DNA of 64,000 bases. Origin: Acidobacteriaceae bacterium (GTDB taxonomy: Bacteria; Acidobacteriota; Terriglobia; Terriglobales; Acidobacteriaceae). The notes below the pieces were generated by a model, which saw only the letters and a program-made list of their open reading frames with translations, ran no database searches and was not told the DNA's origin. Positions 43,713 through 53,779 of the stretch are shown piece by piece; within the stretch, counting starts at the first letter, position 1, and each line of letters begins with the position of its first letter. The translations under genes and the position numbers were made by a program. The stretch lies in assembly GCA_003139095.1 (NCBI GenBank), contig PLHW01000063.1, forward strand, positions 57,988 through 121,987, in the 5' to 3' direction.

Positions 43713-45172
43713 GAATTCGGTTTCTCCAGTTCGCGATGGACGAGGATTACTTCGACGCCATTCGTCGCACGCAGGTGTTTCGCCAACTGCTCGGCAAGAT
43801 AAACGGACCGATGCTGCCCCCCGGTGCAACCGAACGAAACCATCAGGTCTTTAAAGCCGCGGCTCTGATAGTTGCTCACGCTGGAATCCACCAGGGCAAT
43901 AACACTGGCCAGAAATTGGCGCACACTCTCTTGCTGCTCCAGATATTCGACCACCGCGACGTCTTTGCCCGTGAATGCCTTATAACGCTCCTCGCGCCCG
44001 GGATTGGGCAAACTGCGGCCATCGAAGATAAACCCGCCGCCGTTTCCCGTTTCATCCTTGGGCAGGCCGCGATGAAAAGAAAAGCTCGAAACTCGCACCG
44101 CCAGCTTGCCCTTTGCCGATGCCACACCTTGTAATTTTTCCGACGCGACCATAGCCTTGAAGGCCTCCTTCAGCGTCGGGAGGTCGACCGGCAGTTCAAC
44201 ATTGTGCAGCAGCCACCGGATGTTGCCGAGCGCGTATGGGACGCTCTGAAGGAAGTGCGTCTTGCGCTCGTAGAATCCGCGAAACCCATACGCGCCCAGC
44301 GCCTGCATGATCCGCACATAGACGTAGGCGTAGTAGTAATGCATGAACGACGCGCGCAGTTCCCCGTCGCGCCGCCCCAGCACAGTCGTCAATTTCTCCA
44401 GATATAAATCAAGCAGTTGCTGCCGCACTTCGGGCGGAAGATCGGCCTTCGCATCATATAGAAGAGACGCGATGTCATATTGCAACGCGCCTTTGCGCCC
44501 GCCCTGATAGTCGAGGAAGTATGGGCTGCCATCGCACAGCATGATGTTGCGCGATTGAAAATCGCGGTACAAAAAATAATCGCGCGGCGCGCTCAACAGA
44601 AATTTCGTCAGCCGGCTGAAATCGTGTTCGAGTTCCTGTTCGTTAAACGGAACGCCCGCGAGCCGCAGAAAATAATATTTGAAGTAATTCAGATCCCAGG
44701 CAATCGACTGCCGATCGAAGCTCGCCCGGGGATAACACACCTTATAGTTCAAGTCCCGTCCCGCTTCGACCTGAAAACGCGGCAGCAACGCCACCACTTT
44801 GCGATAGGCATCGAGCGCCGGAGCGTCGATGCTCCCGCCCGCGCGATGGCGCGCCAAGAACTCGAACAACGTCGTGTCGCCGAGGTCCTGCTCCAGGTAC
44901 GCGCCCTGGCTTAATTCTTCGCCGTAAATTTCCGGGACCGGCAAACCGTGCCGCCGAAAGTGCCGCGAGAACTCGATAAACGCGACGTTTTCCTCGCACA
45001 CATCATAGAGGATGCCGATGGCGGTAAGATTCTCGCCGCCATGTTCTCCCGGCTTTTGCGCGGACAGCCGCACGATCTTGCGGCCCGAGCCGCTCAGTTG
45101 CCCTTGCAACGGCTGCACGCACTCCGCCGCCACGCCGAAGTGCCGCTCAAACAATTCTCGAAGAACATCCAT
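43709..45172 (-). CDS. AmgK-like sugar kinase fused to a RapZ C-terminal domain
   Basis: A 487-residue two-domain protein. Residues about 1-345 are an aminoglycoside-phosphotransferase-fold kinase of the AmgK type: catalytic loop YRDFQSRN with Asp204 and Asn209, and metal-binding Asp221 in FLDYQGG. AmgK phosphorylates MurNAc and GlcNAc at the anomeric position. Residues about 358-480 match the C-terminal domain of RapZ (YvcJ/UPF0042): SFHRGLPKDE, FDGRSLPNPG, and FGCTGGQHRSVYLAEQLAKHL. In E. coli RapZ this domain binds glucosamine-6-phosphate and regulatory RNA. The RapZ P-loop NTPase domain is absent. The downstream MurU-like gene is coupled. Confidence 0.9.
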   Translation of the reverse strand: MDVLRELFERHFGVAAECVQPLQGQLSGSGRKIVRLSAQKPGEHGGENLTAIGILYDVCEENVAFIEFSRHFRRHGLPVPEIYGEELSQGAYLEQDLGDTTLFEFLARHRAGGSIDAPALDAYRKVVALLPRFQVEAGRDLNYKVCYPRASFDRQSIAWDLNYFKYYFLRLAGVPFNEQELEHDFSRLTKFLLSAPRDYFLYRDFQSRNIMLCDGSPYFLDYQGGRKGALQYDIASLLYDAKADLPPEVRQQLLDLYLEKLTTVLGRRDGELRASFMHYYYAYVYVRIMQALGAYGFRGFYERKTHFLQSVPYALGNIRWLLHNVELPVDLPTLKEAFKAMVASEKLQGVASAKGKLAVRVSSFSFHRGLPKDETGNGGGFIFDGRSLPNPGREERYKAFTGKDVAVVEYLEQQESVRQFLASVIALVDSSVSNYQSRGFKDLMVSFGCTGGQHRSVYLAEQLAKHLRATNGVEVILVHRELEKPNS

Positions 45173-45698
45173 GAAAGAATGACAGCCGGTCCGCTTTACT
45201 AGAACTCAATCTTGTACTCGACGATCCGGACCTCCACCAAGATACCACCCGTCACACCCGTGAAGGAGTCCGGCAGCAACGCTCATACCGTGGAAACTGT
45301 AACCAATCCTTAACCGCGCCTTAACAAATGCCTCGTCCCGTCGTATCCATTCGCGTTTTCTCGCAGCAAGCTTTCTCTTCTCGTCACTTGTAGACAAACT
45401 TTAATAAACCGGTAATCTCCCGGCAACATTCCGCTCCTAACCTTATCGCCGAATGTCCCAAACAGGGCGCCTGAAACTGCGGACTTCCGGCCGACGCAAT
45501 CGTTCAGTTACAACTCGTGGCACGAAACTCGCAGCTTTTTTATTGGCTCAGGGACTGCCAATGGCCGCGATTTGTCCACTACCGCCAATAGCAGATCGAG
45601 GCTGTTGCAGCCGCCTTCGAGCATGAAAAAACCTGCTCGTTGCTTTATTATTTTTGCAACCCGCATCTACCCATTGGTTTCATAGTGAGGCTCTGACG
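45173..45698. other. Divergent intergenic region before the second TonB receptor
   Basis: About 525 bases between the divergent kinase and receptor genes. The receptor has GTGAGG upstream of ATG 45699. I see no RNA gene, clear promoter or repeat; short frames here lack coding character. Confidence 0.5.
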
Positions 45699-48600
45699 AT
45701 GTTTCCATCAAGACGAGTTCAGGTGTTGTTCTTCGTGTTGTGCACTGGCATGTGCGCTCCACTGAGCGCTCAAAACGTCGTTCTCACGGGTGCCCTCGGC
45801 GGCCGGATTACAGACCCGAGTGGCGCGGTGATTCCGGGGGTATCGGTGGTTATGCGGAATCTGGCAACCGGCATCGATCAAACCGCCGAGACCAATCACG
45901 TCGGGCTTTATCGATTTCCGGTGGTCATGCCGGGGACCTACTCCATCACCGCAAGTCTGAAAGGATTTCGCGACGTTCAGGCCCTGGTGCAGGTCCGTGT
46001 GGGCAATACCACCTCGCAAGACATCGCGCTCAGGGTGGGTTCCAGCGCAGACATAGTCAAAGTGGTTGGAACCACACCGCTGCTCCGGCCCGAGGAGTCA
46101 TCCGCAAGCACCGTCCTCGATCGCTCCTTAATCGCTGAATTGCCCCTCAATGGACGAAAATATACCGACTTTGCCGCCCTGACCCCGAACACCAGCTATG
46201 ACGGCGACACCGGTCTGGTGAGCGTTGCCGGCCAACAGGGTGGGGAAGACTCCGGCTACGCCAATGGAAATGGTTCCAATGCCTTCACCGTGGACGGGTC
46301 CAATGCCACCAGCAACTACTTTGCCGATATCATCGGCCGCTACCGGATCCCTTACCTGTATGGTGAGGAAGCGATCCAGGAGTTCCAAGTCTCGGTGAGC
46401 CCCTACTCGGCCATCTACGGAGGGGGCGCGGGTTTTGTCAACGCGGTAACCCGCTCGGGAAGCAACGCGTTTCATGGCAGCGCGTTCTATTACAACCGGA
46501 ACTCTGCCACCGGCGCCAACGACGCTCTCGACAAAGCCGCCGGCTTCCCCAAGCCCCAAGATGACTTGCAGCAGTTCGGCGCTGGCTTAGGCGGCCCGAT
46601 TGTGCGAAGCCGTTTATGGTTCTTCGTCGATTATGAGCAACAACTGCGCAATAATCCGATCTCTGTGCTCAACCCGGTTTTGGCAACCACCCCGGCGAAC
46701 TTGACTTCTTTTTTGAGCGCTAACTTCGGTATTCCCGCCGGCACAACGCTCCCTCCGCCCAATGGGGCGTTGCCCGTCCCCGGCAGTGACATCTCTCCCG
46801 ACCCCACCAATCCCGTTTATTTGCAGCAAGTGTCGAATGTGGTCAACGCGCTCAACTCCAATCTCGGCAGCAAAGCGAGAAAGCGCAACGATTGGGTCAT
46901 TTCGCCTCGCGTCGACTATCAGGCCACTCCCCGCGATGGACTGTTCCTCACCCTCAATGTGAACCGCTTCAACTCACCGGGCGGCGTCATCACCGATCCG
47001 ACGGTGGGTAACTATGGGACACAGACGCTCGCCAACGCCTTCGTCCATACCTTCCAGGCCAGCCTGGGATGGACGCACACGTTCTCCTCGTCGCTGCTGA
47101 ACGAATTTCACGCTTCCACTTCCCAGGACAACCAGATATCCACCCCCACCGGCGCCGCCCCGAATACCCCCACCCTCATTCTGGATAGCCCCGCCGCTTT
47201 CATTCTCGGCAACGCTCCTTTCTCGATTGGCAGGGTTTTTGAAAGACAGTACTCCATCGCCGACCGCGTCGACTATGTGATTGGCAAGCACACGTTGCAA
47301 TTCGGTTTCGATATGAGCCGCGCCTTCGATTCGGACAACAACGATGGCGGTGCGGACCCGAACGAGGCCGTCGAGTTCGGCTCGTTTCTCGGCAGCTACG
47401 AATTTTCCAATCTCGAGGCTTTTGCCCTCGGCGAGTACAACGTCTTCAGTCAAACCTCGGGAAATCCCACCTTTTCTTTTTCCGTGCCCTACTACGGGTT
47501 TTACGTGCAAGATACCTACCGCATGTTGCCAAAGTTGACCCTCGAAATGGGCTTGCGTGAAGACTTCCAGGTTTATCCGCAGCCCGCGGAAAATCCTCTG
47601 TTTCCGCAAACCGGCCAATATCCAAACCAGTTTCGACGGCTGGCGCCGCGCTTCGGATTCGCCTTGGCGCCCGACTCCAAGACCGTCGTGCGCGGCGGAT
47701 TCGGGTGGTTTTATACCAACATGAACGGCCTCAACTACCGCAATGCCGTCGTTTCCAACGGACTGGCTTCCCAGCAGTCCTCGGTGAGCGTTAGTTACAC
47801 CTCAGGTCAACCGAATCAGCAGGTCCCTACTTTTCCAAATATTCTCCCCGCCAATTCGCCGCTCTTTACCGCCTCACCCGACATTTCCCTCGTGTCGCCC
47901 CAGTTCCGCGCGCCCTATATCTTGCAGGCGAGTTTGCAAATCGAGCGCGAGCTTTTCGAAAACACGACTCTCACCCTTGGCACTATGTGGAACCATGGCG
48001 TCCATATTCTTTCCGGCAGCGCCTATGACGCGAACCTGGAGCCGCTGCAAGGCTCCACGACTTATATCTTTTGTCCTCCCAGCGCCACTACGCCGTCCTC
48101 CTGCAATGGGCCCACCTACACCCTGCCGAATATGGATAATGGCCTGCTCGCGGACGGCCTCGTCAGCAGCCAACTCGGCCAGATCCAGGAACTCATCAGC
48201 CCGGCGCAAAACCACTACAATTCTTTCTTCGTGCAGCTACAGCACCGCCTGTCCCAGGGTTTTTCACTGCAATTTTCCTACACCTTCGCCAAGAGCATCA
48301 TGCTCGATGGCATGGATTTTAACAATCAGTTCGACTTCAGCAACACTCACGCTCCCTCGCTGCTGGACCAGCGCCACAACATTAGCCTTGCTGCCGTCTA
48401 TCGGCCCGGTCTCGACAAACTCACGCGCTCCGACACTGGGCGCGTCTTTCTCTCGGGCTGGCGTCTGAGTAGCGTCATGCAATTTTCTTCCGGCCGTCCG
48501 TACGCCGCGCTCTTAAGTCCCGCCTGTACCAGTCCCGTTGCCCCCGGCACGGCGTTCTCCTCGGCATTCAACAATTGCGGACTCATGGAGAATGGCACCT

Positions 48601-49022
48601 TGATTGGCAACGACAACCTCAACGACACCGGTTTCAACCAGGACACCGCCAACACCGCCGGTGGCATCAATGGCGCGGGTCCCACGCCCGGAGTCGGCCT
48701 GAATTCTTTTTACGGCCCATGGTTAGAAAGGATCGACGTCGGACTGGCGCGCAGTTTTATGGTCAGGGAAGGGAAGGAACTCGAATTTCAGGCGCAGGCG
48801 TTCAATCTTTTCAACCATCCCAATTACTACGTGCAGAATGGCGATGGCGTCAACCAGTTGCAATACAACCCGATCGGGGGCAGTTGCGGCGACGGCATGT
48901 CGCCGAACCAGACCTGCTATCTGGTACCCAACACAGGCGCGGGCAATTTCGGCGCGCTTCAGGAAATCAGCCCCAATGGGCTGCCGCGCGTCCTTCAGTT
49001 CGCTTTGAAGTTTACCTTTTAG
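45699..49022 (+). CDS. TonB-dependent receptor, Oar-like
   Basis: A 1107-residue outer-membrane receptor with signal peptide (about 1-25), a carboxypeptidase-regulatory-like domain (LGGRITDPSGAVIPGVSVVMRNLATG), a plug (LIAELPLNGRKYTDFAALTPN, FTVDGSNATSNYFADIIGR, EAIQEFQVSVSPYSAIYGGGAGFVNAVTRSGSN) and a long barrel ending in LQFALKFTF. It is distinct from the first receptor in detail but of the same build. It stands alone, without an obvious degradative operon, so the substrate cannot be guessed. ATG 45699 is preferred to an upstream extension of 15 codons. Confidence 0.9.
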   Translation: MFPSRRVQVLFFVLCTGMCAPLSAQNVVLTGALGGRITDPSGAVIPGVSVVMRNLATGIDQTAETNHVGLYRFPVVMPGTYSITASLKGFRDVQALVQVRVGNTTSQDIALRVGSSADIVKVVGTTPLLRPEESSASTVLDRSLIAELPLNGRKYTDFAALTPNTSYDGDTGLVSVAGQQGGEDSGYANGNGSNAFTVDGSNATSNYFADIIGRYRIPYLYGEEAIQEFQVSVSPYSAIYGGGAGFVNAVTRSGSNAFHGSAFYYNRNSATGANDALDKAAGFPKPQDDLQQFGAGLGGPIVRSRLWFFVDYEQQLRNNPISVLNPVLATTPANLTSFLSANFGIPAGTTLPPPNGALPVPGSDISPDPTNPVYLQQVSNVVNALNSNLGSKARKRNDWVISPRVDYQATPRDGLFLTLNVNRFNSPGGVITDPTVGNYGTQTLANAFVHTFQASLGWTHTFSSSLLNEFHASTSQDNQISTPTGAAPNTPTLILDSPAAFILGNAPFSIGRVFERQYSIADRVDYVIGKHTLQFGFDMSRAFDSDNNDGGADPNEAVEFGSFLGSYEFSNLEAFALGEYNVFSQTSGNPTFSFSVPYYGFYVQDTYRMLPKLTLEMGLREDFQVYPQPAENPLFPQTGQYPNQFRRLAPRFGFALAPDSKTVVRGGFGWFYTNMNGLNYRNAVVSNGLASQQSSVSVSYTSGQPNQQVPTFPNILPANSPLFTASPDISLVSPQFRAPYILQASLQIERELFENTTLTLGTMWNHGVHILSGSAYDANLEPLQGSTTYIFCPPSATTPSSCNGPTYTLPNMDNGLLADGLVSSQLGQIQELISPAQNHYNSFFVQLQHRLSQGFSLQFSYTFAKSIMLDGMDFNNQFDFSNTHAPSLLDQRHNISLAAVYRPGLDKLTRSDTGRVFLSGWRLSSVMQFSSGRPYAALLSPACTSPVAPGTAFSSAFNNCGLMENGTLIGNDNLNDTGFNQDTANTAGGINGAGPTPGVGLNSFYGPWLERIDVGLARSFMVREGKELEFQAQAFNLFNHPNYYVQNGDGVNQLQYNPIGGSCGDGMSPNQTCYLVPNTGAGNFGALQEISPNGLPRVLQFALKFTF

Positions 49023-49143
49023 CCGATCCCTCGCACGCGCCCTCGACTCATGCTTTCATGAAACGTGCACCGGAACGCGCGCACTCCCGCCAGCGCAGTC
49101 CCTTTTTGGCAAAGGATAGGAATTTCAGAAACGCAAATTCCGC

Positions 49144-49395
49144 TCAGGCTGCATTCACTAAGCGTTTGCCCTTCTTCACCGTCTGTATCACCGTCGCAGG
49201 AAGTTGCAGAATCCTGATCTTCGGGTCCCTTCTGCTCTTGGCGTGAACCGCGATCCCGTTTGCCTCCGGGAAGGGCTCGGATACAACCTCAAATTCCTCG
49301 CCGTAGAGTCGAATCCGCCCCGAAGTCGTGTATCCCAAATTTTTAACGCGTGCACAAATTTCAGCAATGGAAAAAGAAGATTCAGTAATGCTCAT
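49144..49395 (-). CDS. Small hypothetical protein
   Basis: An 83-residue protein starting MSITESSFSIAEICARVKNLGYTTSGRIRLYGEEFEVVS and ending in a basic tail (VKKGKRLVNAA). AGAGGA just before ATG 49395 supports this start over a longer frame to 49521. It reads as a compact alpha/beta cytosolic protein; no known family recognised. It stands alone between the receptor and the NlpC/P60-like gene. Confidence 0.7.
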   Translation of the reverse strand: MSITESSFSIAEICARVKNLGYTTSGRIRLYGEEFEVVSEPFPEANGIAVHAKSRRDPKIRILQLPATVIQTVKKGKRLVNAA

Positions 49396-49551
49396 GATGT
49401 CCTCTATTATACGCCCTCGGCGAGGGGCGGGACCGCGATGTAAAATTATGATTCGAAAACAGATATAGGAATCGGAGAGGAAAAACCTTCCCGCGCCGGC
49501 AGGAGAGCCTGCCCGAAGCACCAGCCCTCAAAGCGCAGCATCGTGGGAATG

Positions 49552-51033
49552 TCAATCCTCACCGCGCACCCTACGGGCGCGTGGCCTCGACGTCCCCCAC
49601 ATCACTGCTGAGCGGGCGCCAGGCGCTGCCCCGGCACTTACACTCGTCTCCGCGAAACCTCCCCGAAGTGAAACCGGCTGAACTCCCGCTCTCGCCGCAC
49701 CGTCGAGCGCGGCGCGCTTCGCCAGCGTTTGCTGAATCAGGTTCCAATCGCGCGCGATCTCGCTTTCCGAAATTCCGCGGCGTGGGGCGTCCCGCAACTC
49801 GGATGTGAGACGAGCCTCAAGAATTTCCCGCATGATATTCGGAGGCGCGTTTCCCTCCAGCACATTTTCCGCCGATGCTCCCACGCGCACCCGATCCTCG
49901 CCAATGCGCAGGCGTAGAACGGGCGCGTTCTGATCGTCAAAATCGGTGCGCGCCTTCGACTGCAATTTCTTCCATGCCTTGTCGACGTTCGTTCCCTGGA
50001 CCCCTGCATCGGCCTGCGCCAGCAGTTCTTTCAGTTGACGCTGGTAGGCCTTGCGATCCTCTCCCGCCATCGGCGGCTGCGGCCCCACGCTTGGATCGAA
50101 TACCATCGCATCGCGATCCGGCTGGAATCGACCCGCTCCGGTTCCCACAAACACGGCCAGGACGCAGCCCGCAAAAATCGGACTCACGATCGCGCCCGGC
50201 ACGATGTACTTCGAAGATTTCAGAAATGACTCGACCACCCCGCGCGGCGCCGTACTGCGCGGCATCGAACCCGGCACCTGCGAAATCACTACGCGAGAAA
50301 ACTGCATCTCCGGATGCCGCGCCTCGAATTTCACCAGCATCTTCGAAATCTGCTTCGGTGTGGTGATGCCCACATCCGCAATCACGCTGCGGTGCAGCGT
50401 CTTCGGATAATAGAAATTAATGATGTCTTTCGCGAAATCCGCGCAGTTGTTCGACGCCAGGTGAAAATGCGAGCGGTTCCGCGACGAATTCAACTTGCGA
50501 ATCAGCGCCCCGTCCTGTTCCGGCGTGGTTTCGATCTCGAACCCGTAAATTGTGCGGTCGTACGAAGAGCCGGCAAGCTGGTACCAGTTTCCTCCCGGCG
50601 TCCCGCCCCCCGCCGTGTCAGGCACAATATCTTCCAGGTGATCGCGGCGATAGCGGTCGCGCAGAATCGCAACCATCTTCGCGTCCGCAAACAGCGGCAA
50701 GTCTTCCGCTCGCTCGACCGCATACAAATAAGGAATCAGTGGAATCGCAATCCAATCGTACCCGCCCACCTTGTCGTAGCGGCCTAAGACAATTCCGGTT
50801 TCTCCCGCGTTGCACGGCCGCAGCGCGACCGGCGTGTCCGCGCAAACCCCTGACAAATACACCGCCGCGTGTCCTGTGCCGGTAAAAAACGCCATGTGCC
50901 CATACGGCTCTTCCAGCAGAAGAGTGGCGGAGGCGCTCGCCATCGGCGCGCACAGCAGCACAGCCAGGCCGAAGACAATCGCCGCGCACCACACCGACCT
51001 GCACAACACCGACCTCTGGTAGCGAGAAAACAT
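49552..51033 (-). CDS. Secreted NlpC/P60-superfamily-like protein
   Basis: About 493 residues with a signal peptide (AAIVFGLAVLLCAPMASASA). The domain at about 40-215 has a papain-like circularly permuted look: a His in GTGHAAVYLSG near the start and a Cys in SNNCADFAKDIINFYYP later, the order seen in LRAT/YiiX-type members of the NlpC/P60 superfamily. One hydrophobic segment follows near residue 260 (VPGAIVSPIFAGCVLAVFVGTG), then a charged helical domain and a low-complexity C-terminus. It may be a hydrolase on peptide or lipid amide bonds; activity is not proven. It precedes no partner gene on its strand. Confidence 0.75.
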   Translation of the reverse strand: MFSRYQRSVLCRSVWCAAIVFGLAVLLCAPMASASATLLLEEPYGHMAFFTGTGHAAVYLSGVCADTPVALRPCNAGETGIVLGRYDKVGGYDWIAIPLIPYLYAVERAEDLPLFADAKMVAILRDRYRRDHLEDIVPDTAGGGTPGGNWYQLAGSSYDRTIYGFEIETTPEQDGALIRKLNSSRNRSHFHLASNNCADFAKDIINFYYPKTLHRSVIADVGITTPKQISKMLVKFEARHPEMQFSRVVISQVPGSMPRSTAPRGVVESFLKSSKYIVPGAIVSPIFAGCVLAVFVGTGAGRFQPDRDAMVFDPSVGPQPPMAGEDRKAYQRQLKELLAQADAGVQGTNVDKAWKKLQSKARTDFDDQNAPVLRLRIGEDRVRVGASAENVLEGNAPPNIMREILEARLTSELRDAPRRGISESEIARDWNLIQQTLAKRAALDGAARAGVQPVSLRGGFAETSVSAGAAPGARSAVMWGTSRPRARRVRGED

Positions 51034-51183
51034 AGCGGAAAACAGACTGCAATAAGAACCCAATCGCGCGCGATTAGTTGCTTGAATTTGAAAGAAAGGG
51101 AGGTGAATCCTGCAGTTCGCGGAGTGAATCACCTGAGGCCCAGAGTGCGGTCCCGGTGTTCTCGGGTAAGCAAAAACCGCCGC

Positions 51184-53385
51184 TCACGACGTAATCGACC
51201 GCTGCGCGGCCTGTTTGATGAACCACTCCTGGCTGTTCAATTCGCGGCGATAGGTGTGCCGCGGGTCGCGCCCGTACGTGCCGTCAGAATTCATGTGCCG
51301 CGCCTTCACCACTTCCGCCAGATAAGTCGCAAGAACTTCGTCCCGCAGATACCGCACCAGCTTGGGATCCCGCACCGGGAATGCCAACTCCACTCGCCGG
51401 TTCAAATTGCGCGGCATCATGTCGGCGCTGCCCAGGTAAACTTCATCCGCTCCGCCATTGCGGAAATAAAAAATTCGGCTGTGCTCCAGAAAACGCCCAA
51501 CGATGCTCGTCACGCGAATGTTCTCGCTTACCCCCGCAACGCCCGGCCGCAAACAGCAAATGCCGCGCACCAGAAGATCGACCTTCACGCCCGCCTGCGA
51601 CGCCTCATACAGCAGGCGAATCATCCTGCGGTCCACCAGCGCATTCATCTTAAAAATCAGGTGTCCGTTTCCGTCTTTCTTCTGGTGCTCGATCTCGCGC
51701 TGAATCAACTCTTCCAGTTGATCGCGCAACTGCACCGGCGCCACCAGCAGCTTACGGTATTCCGCCTTCGCCGAGTATCCCGTCAAAAAGTTGAACAGAT
51801 CGGTGCAGTCTTCGCCGATCGCCTCATCGCAGGTAAGCATCCCAATATCGGTGTACAGCTGCGCCGTCACGCTGTTGTAATTGCCCGTCGACAAATGCAC
51901 GTACCGCCGAATCCGGTCCTTGTCGCGACGCACCACCAGCGCCGCTTTGCAGTGCACCTTCAGGTTCATCAGCCCGTACACCACGTGTACGCCTTCCCGT
52001 TCCAGTCGCCGCGCCCATTCGATATTGCTCTCTTCGTCAAATCGCGCCTTCAGCTCCACCAGCACCGCGACCTGCTTTCCATTCTCGATCGCCTCCAGCA
52101 AAGCCTCCACCACCGGCGCGTTCCGCCCCACGCGATACAGCGTGATCTTGATCGCCAGCACCGCCGGATCGCGCGCCGCCTGTTGCAGAAATCCCACCAC
52201 CGGCTGAAAAGAATCGAACGGATGGTGCAGCAGAATATCCTGCCGCCGAATTGCGCAAAAAACGTCCTCGCCTTCTTCCTGTGGCTGAAGCTCCGGCAAA
52301 ACCGCAGGCACGAATGGCTCGTCCTTCAAATCCGGACGCTCGATCGAAAGCAGGTGCTTCAGCCGGTTCAGCGCCAGCGGCCCGTTCATCGTGTAAACGT
52401 CTTCGCGCTCCAGTTCCAGGTTCTTCAGCAGAATTTCTAGGATTTCCGCGGGCATCGCCTCGTTCACTTCCAACCGCACCACGTCCGCAAATCGCCGCTG
52501 CCACACTCCCTCTTCCACCGATTCCAGCAGATCGCCCGCCTCCAGTTGCTGAATCGCCGTCTCCGCGTCGCGCGTGATGTGAAACGGGTGCGCCTCCAGC
52601 ACTTCCATCCCCGGAAACAACGCTTGCAGATTGTGCGTGATCAGTTGTTCCAGCCAGACGAAGTGCTGCGGCTTGGGCGTCTTCGATTTTGTTTTCGACT
52701 CCTTCGCCATCGCATGCAATGGAACGAGTTGCGGCAGACTGTCAGGAACCTTCACGCGCGCGAAGTGCTCCACTCCCTGCGGATCGCGAATCAGCACCGC
52801 AAGATTCAGGCTGAGATTGGAAATGTGCGGAAACGGCCGGCCCGGGTCGAACGCCAGCGGGGTGAGCGTCGGAAATACATTTTCCGAAAAATATAGACTC
52901 GCAGCCGTAGTCTGCGCCGGCGTCAAGTGCGAATATTCGCTGACGTGAATTCCGGTTTTTTTCAATTCTGGCAAAAGCTGCTGCCGCAAACAATCCTGCC
53001 CTGCCTTGTAAAGCCGTGCCACCTGCCCGCGGATGGCGACCAGTTCCTGCGCCGGCGTCATCCCGTCCGCGCCCGATTCCAGCGCGCCACTCTCCAGTTG
53101 GCTTTTCAGTCCGGCCACGCGCACCATGAAGAATTCGTCCAGATTCGAGCCGACGATGGAAAGAAACTTCACGCGTTCCAGGATCGGATTGTGTTCGTCC
53201 TGCGCCTCTTCCAGCACGCGCTCCTGAAACGCCAGCAAACTCAGTTCGCGATTCACATAAAGTGACGGATCCTCCAGCGCAGGCAGCGCCGACGCCGCAT
53301 GGCCATTCGCCGCCTCTTTTCGCCGTTTGCGGCGCGGAGAAACTCCGGATCCATTTTTGGAGGAAATCGTCTGACTCGTGGCCAT
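51184..53385 (-). CDS. ppk1: Polyphosphate kinase 1
   Basis: PPK1 transfers the gamma phosphate of ATP to polyphosphate. The 733-residue protein has the N-terminal domain (LYVNRELSLLAFQERVLEEAQ, SIVGSNLDEFFMVRVAGLK), the head domain, and the two phospholipase-D-like catalytic domains with KVHCKAALVVRR (phospho-accepting His) and RYVHLSTGNYN, plus VRGICCLRPGVAG. ATG 53385 starts a lysine/arginine-rich leader (PRRKRRKEA) before the conserved domain; an upstream 15-codon extension is unlikely. It is the only polyphosphate gene here; no exopolyphosphatase or PhoU is adjacent. Confidence 0.95.
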   Translation of the reverse strand: MATSQTISSKNGSGVSPRRKRRKEAANGHAASALPALEDPSLYVNRELSLLAFQERVLEEAQDEHNPILERVKFLSIVGSNLDEFFMVRVAGLKSQLESGALESGADGMTPAQELVAIRGQVARLYKAGQDCLRQQLLPELKKTGIHVSEYSHLTPAQTTAASLYFSENVFPTLTPLAFDPGRPFPHISNLSLNLAVLIRDPQGVEHFARVKVPDSLPQLVPLHAMAKESKTKSKTPKPQHFVWLEQLITHNLQALFPGMEVLEAHPFHITRDAETAIQQLEAGDLLESVEEGVWQRRFADVVRLEVNEAMPAEILEILLKNLELEREDVYTMNGPLALNRLKHLLSIERPDLKDEPFVPAVLPELQPQEEGEDVFCAIRRQDILLHHPFDSFQPVVGFLQQAARDPAVLAIKITLYRVGRNAPVVEALLEAIENGKQVAVLVELKARFDEESNIEWARRLEREGVHVVYGLMNLKVHCKAALVVRRDKDRIRRYVHLSTGNYNSVTAQLYTDIGMLTCDEAIGEDCTDLFNFLTGYSAKAEYRKLLVAPVQLRDQLEELIQREIEHQKKDGNGHLIFKMNALVDRRMIRLLYEASQAGVKVDLLVRGICCLRPGVAGVSENIRVTSIVGRFLEHSRIFYFRNGGADEVYLGSADMMPRNLNRRVELAFPVRDPKLVRYLRDEVLATYLAEVVKARHMNSDGTYGRDPRHTYRRELNSQEWFIKQAAQRSITS

Positions 53386-53470
53386 AAAATACGATTTTAC
53401 TAGACCGGTTTTCCGGATGGTCGTTACCACGGTGCGCGCGGCCGGGCAGTGTCAACGCGCCTTCCCCCGC

Positions 53471-53779
53471 CTATTGCCAGCTTGCCTGATGATGTGTCAA
53501 CCACCAGCAGGGAGCATTCCACGCCGACTTTGCGTATTGCGGAAACAGGCTGCGCGCGCAACTCTCGTTCGCCGTGCCCAGATAATCATACTCGGCTTTG
53601 TTGCCTTTGAGCGGCGTCGCCAGAAACTGGTCCACCGGCACGCTGCCCATGCCGCCGCCGCTCATCCGCCGCGCTTCAAACACACCCCAATCCAGCCCGT
53701 ACAAAACTAGCAGACTGATGAGCAGATACTTCGCCGCTTCTCCAAGAATTCGCACAGGAAGATGCGCCCGAGAGCGCAT
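53471..53779 (-). CDS. Small membrane-anchored hypothetical protein
   Basis: A 102-residue protein with one N-terminal transmembrane helix (AAKYLLISLLVLYGLDWGVF, about 14-33) and an outer part with two cysteines (ESCARSLFPQYAKSAWNAPCWW) that could pair. The Gly-rich MSGGGMGSVPVDQF segment follows the helix. It lies 85 bases upstream of ppk1 on the same strand. No family recognised. Confidence 0.7.
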   Translation of the reverse strand: MRSRAHLPVRILGEAAKYLLISLLVLYGLDWGVFEARRMSGGGMGSVPVDQFLATPLKGNKAEYDYLGTANESCARSLFPQYAKSAWNAPCWWLTHHQASWQ

